Assembly (NCBI RefSeq): GCF_900101335.1
Contig: NZ_FNKA01000002.1
Location: 682,001 to 746,000, forward strand
Source of the DNA: Quadrisphaera sp. DSM 44207
Lineage (GTDB): Bacteria; Actinomycetota; Actinomycetes; Actinomycetales; Quadrisphaeraceae
Length of the DNA: 64,000 nt
Direction: 5' to 3'
In this document: positions 57,814-64,000 of the stretch, piece after piece
How the letters are laid out: the number at the start of each line of letters is the position of its first letter
Position numbering within the stretch: the stretch's first letter is position 1
Made by a program: the position numbers and the translations under genes
The notes under the pieces: model-generated
Told to the model about the DNA's origin: nothing
Databases searched by the model: none
The model's input: the letters and a program-made list of their open reading frames with translations, nothing else

Positions 57814-59327
57814 GCGAGCGGGCGGGGGTCGGCCTCGTCGTCGTCTCGCACAGCCGGGCGCTGGCGCAGGCCGCCGTGGACCTCGCGCGCCAGGTCGTGC
57901 CCGGCGACGACGTGGCGCTGGCCGTGGCCGCGGGCCTGGACGACGGCTCCCTCGGCACCGACGCCCTCGCCGTCCAGCGCGCGGTCGAGGAGGTGGACTC
58001 CCCCGCCGGCGTCCTCGTGCTGCTCGACCTCGGCAGCGCCGTGCTCTCCGCCGAGACGGCCCTGGACCTGCTGGCCGACGACGTGCGCGAGCGGGTGCGC
58101 CTGAGCGCCGGCCCCCTCGTCGAGGGGCTGGTGGCGGCGGCCGTCACCGCCAGCACGGGCGCCGGCCTGGACCGCGTGGCCGCCGAGGCGGACGCCGGGC
58201 TGCGCCCCAAGCAGGAGCACCTGGCGCCCTCACCCCCACCCCCACCCCGCCGTGATCATGCAGCTCCCGACCGCGGGGACGAGGAGGACGCCGTCACCGC
58301 GACGCTCGTGGTCGACCTGCCGCACGGGCTGCACGCGCGCCCCGCGGCCCGGCTCGTCGCCGCGCTGGCCGCTCACGACGCCGACGTGCGGGCCCGGGCG
58401 AGCGGGTCCGGCCCGGACGCCGCGTGGGTGCCGGCCACCAGCGCCACCGCGCTCGCCGGGCTGGCGCTGCGCCGCGGCGAGGAGCTGCAGCTGCGCGCCA
58501 CCGGCCCCGGCGCGCAGGCCGCCGTCCGCGCCGGGCTCGAGCTCGCGGCGCGCTCCTTCGACGAGGCGCCCGCCGAGGCCGCCCCCGGCGCGGACGGCGG
58601 TGTCGACGCCGGTGCGGACGCCGGCGCGGGGCCCGTGACCGGCCCGGCGCTGGTGTGGCGGGCGCCGCAGCCCCCGGCCCCGCCCGCCCCGGGCACCCCC
58701 GCGCAGGAGCGGGCGCGCCTGGACGCCGCCGTCGCCGCCGCCACCGAGGACGTCGACCGCTGGCAGCGGTCGGCCGCCGAGCGCGCGCAGCGGGTCGCGG
58801 GAGAGGTCCTGCAGGCCCACCGGGCCCTGCTGGCCGACCCCGCCCTGGTCGGGGCGGCGGTCGCGGCGCTGGCGCGGGGAGGCCCCGCGGAGGAGGCGTG
58901 GTCCGCGGCCGTCGCGGACGCCGCCGCGCGGCTCGCGGGGCTGGCGGACCCCTACCTGCGCGCCCGCGCCGCCGACGTGCGCGCCGTCGGGGAGCTGGTG
59001 CGCTGGCGGCTGGCGGGGCGCGCGCCGCCCGCGCCCGCCCTGGCGCCGGAGCGGACACCGCGGGTTCTCGTGGCGGAGGACCTCTCCCCCGAGGCCGTCG
59101 CGGCGCTGGGGAGCGAGGGCCTGCTGGCCGTCGTCCTGACCGGCGGGGACGCGACGTCCCACGCCGTGCAGGTGCTGCGAGCGAGCGGGGTGCCCGTGGT
59201 CGCCGGCGCCGGCGCCGACCTGCTCCCCCTCCCGGACGGCGCGCCCGTCACCGTGGACGCCGCCGCCGGCACCGCGACCGCCGCTCTCCCGCCCCGGTCC
59301 GGCACCGACCACCGCCCCCCGCGGTGA
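57810..59327 (+). CDS. dhaM: DhaM multiphosphoryl transfer protein (EIIA-HPr-EI)
   Basis: A 505-residue three-domain phosphotransfer protein. An EIIA-mannose-like domain (1-130, H14 in VVVSHSRAL), an HPr domain (about 163-250, H175 in PHGLHARPAARL) and an N-terminal EI domain (about 285-500, phospho-His H451 in GGDATSHAVQVL). The PEP-binding barrel of full EI is absent, as in the E. coli DhaM. It passes phosphate to DhaL. The linker at residues 145-158 contains an element related to terminator-like repeats (58245-58278). A Gly/Ala/Asp-rich linker follows HPr. The stop codon is inside a long hairpin. Confidence 0.95.
   Translation: MSERAGVGLVVVSHSRALAQAAVDLARQVVPGDDVALAVAAGLDDGSLGTDALAVQRAVEEVDSPAGVLVLLDLGSAVLSAETALDLLADDVRERVRLSAGPLVEGLVAAAVTASTGAGLDRVAAEADAGLRPKQEHLAPSPPPPPRRDHAAPDRGDEEDAVTATLVVDLPHGLHARPAARLVAALAAHDADVRARASGSGPDAAWVPATSATALAGLALRRGEELQLRATGPGAQAAVRAGLELAARSFDEAPAEAAPGADGGVDAGADAGAGPVTGPALVWRAPQPPAPPAPGTPAQERARLDAAVAAATEDVDRWQRSAAERAQRVAGEVLQAHRALLADPALVGAAVAALARGGPAEEAWSAAVADAAARLAGLADPYLRARAADVRAVGELVRWRLAGRAPPAPALAPERTPRVLVAEDLSPEAVAALGSEGLLAVVLTGGDATSHAVQVLRASGVPVVAGAGADLLPLPDGAPVTVDAAAGTATAALPPRSGTDHRPPR
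58245..58278. repeat. CCGTGATC element inside the dhaM linker
   Basis: The sequence around GCCGTGATCATGCAGCTCC matches the element at the GNAT end (36586) and the arms of the dhaM terminator hairpin (59319-59370). CCCCGC (58245-58250) can pair with GCGGGG (58273-58278). Here it is read through in frame as Arg-Asp-His-Ala-Ala at the border of the EIIA and HPr domains. Confidence 0.6.
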
Positions 59328-59370
59328 TCGTGCAGTTCCGGCCCGGACCGGAACTGCATGATCACCGCGG
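59319..59370. terminator. Bidirectional hairpin between dhaM and acnA
   Basis: Arms 59319-59341 and 59348-59370 pair over 23 bp with one G-T mismatch and a 6-nt loop. The left arm contains the dhaM stop codon. It separates the convergent dhaM and acnA and belongs to the CCGTGATC repeat family. Confidence 0.88.
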
Positions 59371-59393
59371 AGGGAGAGCGCGACGGGCGGAGC

Positions 59394-62249
<2,856 letters not shown>

Positions 62250-62356
62250 GGTGGTCCTCCCCGTCTGCCCGTCGTCTGCGCTGACCGGCGCGCCCATCCT
62301 CGCGCACCCGGGTCGCGGGCGACGACCCCCCTGGCGCGGGGCCCGTCGTCCGCGAA

Positions 62357-62376
62357 GTATCTCGACGTCAAGATAC
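62357..62376. promoter_or_regulatory. 20-bp palindrome upstream of acnA
   Basis: GTATCTCGACGTCAAGATAC is a palindrome broken by one mismatched pair. On the minus strand it includes TTGACG, which could be the -35 of the acnA promoter, so a bound dimer would block acnA. It lies between acnA and the divergent DUF72 gene. The rest of the gap (62250-62466) shows nothing else clear. Confidence 0.65.
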
Positions 62377-62466
62377 CAGGGGCGGAGCCGCCCGTCACGG
62401 GTCCTCCCGACCGGCCGGCAGGCGCACCGGTGGTCGGCGGGCCGGCCGTGGGCCACGCTGCGGCAC

Positions 62467-63339
62467 GTGGTCGAGGAGCCGGAGGGACCCCGCCCGGGGC
62501 GCGTGCTCGTCGGGCTGTCGGGGTGGGCGTACGCCGGGTGGCGCGGCGCCTTCTACCCCCGCGGGCTGCCGCAGCGCAGCGAGCTGCCCTTCGTCGCGCA
62601 GCGCCTGGGCGCCGTGGAGGTCAACGCCTCCTGCTACCGGCTGCAGCGCCCCGAGACGTATCGCGCCTGGGCGCAGCAGGTGCCCGACGGCTTCGCCCTC
62701 GCCGTCAAGGGCAGCCGCTACATCACCCACCTGAAGCGGCTGGGCGGCGCGGAGGCGGCGCTGGCGAACTTCCTCGCCTCCGGGGTGCTGGCGCTCGGGC
62801 CGAAGCTCGGGCCGCTGCTGTGGCAGCTGCCGCCGACCCTGACCTGGGAGCCGGGCGGGGACCGGGAGCGGGTCGAGGCCTTCCTCGCCGCGCTGCCGCG
62901 CACCACCGCGCAGGCGGCGGTGGTCGCGCAGGGCCACGACGAGCGGCTGGAGGGCCGCGCCCACACGACGACGGACGCCGACCGCCCGCTGCGCCACGCG
63001 GTGGAGGTGCGCCACGACTCCTTCGCCGACCCCTCCTTCGAGGAGGTCCTGGCCGAGCACGGGACGGCGCTCGTGCTCGCCGACACGGCGGGGCGGTGGC
63101 CGGCGCTGCGCGCGCGGACGGCGGACTTCGCCTACCTGCGCCTGCACGGCGACGAGGAGCTGTACGTCAGCGGCTACTCCCAGGAGGCGCTGCGCCGGTG
63201 GGCGGACGTCGTCCGCGAGGAGGCCGCGACCGGCCGGGACGTGCTCGTCTTCTTCGACAACGACGTCGAGGTGCGCGCGCCCTACGACGCGATGGCCCTG
63301 CAGGCCCTCGTCGGCGGGCGCCCCGGGCCCGCCGCCTGA
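62467..63339 (+). CDS. DUF72-family protein
   Basis: A 290-residue TIM-barrel-like protein of the DUF72 (YecE) family. Family features are [19 protein letters not shown] at the start, [38 protein letters not shown] and [21 protein letters not shown] near the end. The function of the family is not known. GTG 62467 has CACGCT 7 nt upstream (leaderless). Confidence 0.92.
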   Translation: MVEEPEGPRPGRVLVGLSGWAYAGWRGAFYPRGLPQRSELPFVAQRLGAVEVNASCYRLQRPETYRAWAQQVPDGFALAVKGSRYITHLKRLGGAEAALANFLASGVLALGPKLGPLLWQLPPTLTWEPGGDRERVEAFLAALPRTTAQAAVVAQGHDERLEGRAHTTTDADRPLRHAVEVRHDSFADPSFEEVLAEHGTALVLADTAGRWPALRARTADFAYLRLHGDEELYVSGYSQEALRRWADVVREEAATGRDVLVFFDNDVEVRAPYDAMALQALVGGRPGPAA

Positions 63340-63446
63340 CGCGGCGGCCCAGTCGCGTGCCACAGTCGCGCGACCCAGCCGCGTGGCGCCGGCGGCGCGG
63401 GCGCCGCGTGCGCGATGGTGGGGCGCTGTCGACCCCGGAGGACGCC

Positions 63447-63569
63447 GTGGACGCGCTCGCGCTCGTCGCCGCCTACACCCGCTCCAGCGACCGCGGCACC
63501 CGCGCCGCCGCCAGGGAGCGCATGGACCAGCTCCTCGACGAGGCCCACGAGGCGCCCGCGCGGGAGTGA
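63447..63569 (+). CDS. Possible small protein, 40 residues
   Basis: A 40-codon frame starting at GTG 63447 with GGAGG 5 nt upstream, giving a charged helical peptide (VDALALVAAYTRSSDRGTR and more, ending EAPARE). Upstream in-frame GTG 63408 would make 53 residues. No family recognised. The strong ribosome-binding site and helical amphipathic look support it; its shortness keeps confidence moderate. Confidence 0.45.
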   Translation: MDALALVAAYTRSSDRGTRAAARERMDQLLDEAHEAPARE

Positions 63570-63581
63570 GGCCCGCCGGCG

Positions 63582-64000
63582 TCAGCCGGCGGGCACGAGC
63601 CGCGCGACGCACTCGACGTGGTGCGTCTGCGGGAAGAGGTCGAAGGCCCGCAGGCCGTCGAGGACGTAGCCGTGCTCGGCGAAGGTCGCCGTGTCGCGGG
63701 CCAGGGCCGCCGGGTCGCACGCGACGTAGGCCACCGCCCGCGGCGCCAGGGCGGCGACGCGCGCGACGACCTCGCGCTTGGCGCCCGTGCGCGGCGGGTC
63801 GAGCACCACGACGTCGGCGCCGGGCCCGCCCAGCTCCTGCGCGAGCGCGCTCCCGGCCAGAACCCGGTCGACGCGTCCGGGCAGGATCCGCACCTGCTCC
63901 AGGTCGCGCAGGTTGCGCCGGGCGTCGGCGACCGCGCGCTGGTCGGACTCCACGGCCGCGACCCGCCCGCCCGCGCCGACCGCCTGCGCCAGCGCGGCGG
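63582..64000 (-). CDS. TrmA/RumA-family RNA (uracil-C5) methyltransferase, C-terminal part
   Basis: The last 139 codons of a SAM-dependent RNA uridine-5-methyltransferase; the gene continues past the right edge. Motifs are VVLDPPRTG, the catalytic cysteine in YVACDPAALARD and HHVECVARL with the base Glu. An Asp in ESDQRAVADAR is the SAM-ribose contact. Specificity (tRNA U54 or 23S rRNA) needs the N-terminal domain, which lies outside. It ends 12 nt from the small frame upstream. Confidence 0.9.
   Translation of the reverse strand, partial: AALAQAVGAGGRVAAVESDQRAVADARRNLRDLEQVRILPGRVDRVLAGSALAQELGGPGADVVVLDPPRTGAKREVVARVAALAPRAVAYVACDPAALARDTATFAEHGYVLDGLRAFDLFPQTHHVECVARLVPAG

Overview
The window is one very high-GC, gene-dense chromosomal segment with no phage, insertion sequence, rRNA operon or CRISPR array. 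Its gene content points to an actinobacterium: phosphatidylinositol mannoside (PIM) synthesis genes, an SsgA-family protein, the coproporphyrin-type heme enzymes HemE/HemY/HemQ, LigC, DUF3000, and many GTG starts. A motile lineage such as Kineosporiaceae (Kineococcus-like) is a reasonable guess, but no genus is proven here. Many genes show a -10-like hexamer 6-8 nt before the start codon and no Shine-Dalgarno, i.e. probable leaderless transcripts; others have a clear AGGAGG.

Layout. 1-3525 (minus) is the PIM cluster in the order known from mycobacteria (pgsA1, acyltransferase, pimA, LemA-like protein, NUDIX). Its usual partners, HIT hydrolase and thrS, lie at 7794-10402. An inserted block at 3568-7722 separates them: a small HTH protein, an FkbM methyltransferase, an HTTM (gamma-carboxylase-like) membrane protein with a small anchored partner, a VOC protein and a membrane protein. 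10559-12818 holds a MOSC protein, a PGPGW membrane protein, an SsgA-like protein and four tRNAs (Val-CAC, Val-GAC, Cys-GCA, Gly-GCC). After an aminodeoxychorismate lyase-like gene, 13904-20914 is a translationally coupled glgX-treY-def-treZ operon that turns glycogen-type glucans into trehalose, with a peptide deformylase gene embedded in it.

20944-22015 is a DUF559/AbiEi-like gene flanked by two matching long hairpins. 22066-26535 holds zapE, a short leader peptide followed by rhodanese and sufE, a small membrane protein, and a molybdopterin oxidoreductase with its flavin reductase. 26564-36601 carries an alpha/beta hydrolase, a cupin that lacks its core, a pseudo-receiver LuxR regulator, argG divergent from a MarR regulator coupled to a second glgX, ligC, msrB and a GNAT gene.

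36611-41304 (minus) is heme synthesis (hemE-hemY, hemQ) plus an AGE-family epimerase. 41469-44064 has DUF3000, a second pseudo-receiver regulator behind a sigma-28-like promoter, and RNase D. Then come the efeUOB iron uptake operon behind two DtxR/IdeR-like boxes (44130-47581), a FadB/FadJ-type beta-oxidation fusion, a NUDIX-DeoR-MFS cassette, dxs, dhaKLM with a three-domain phosphotransfer DhaM, aconitase, a DUF72 gene and the end of a TrmA-family RNA methyltransferase.

No intergenic stretch exceeds about 280 bases. Several gaps hold short tandem repeats, hairpins or candidate operators, which are listed. All functional calls are from reading motifs; no database search was run.
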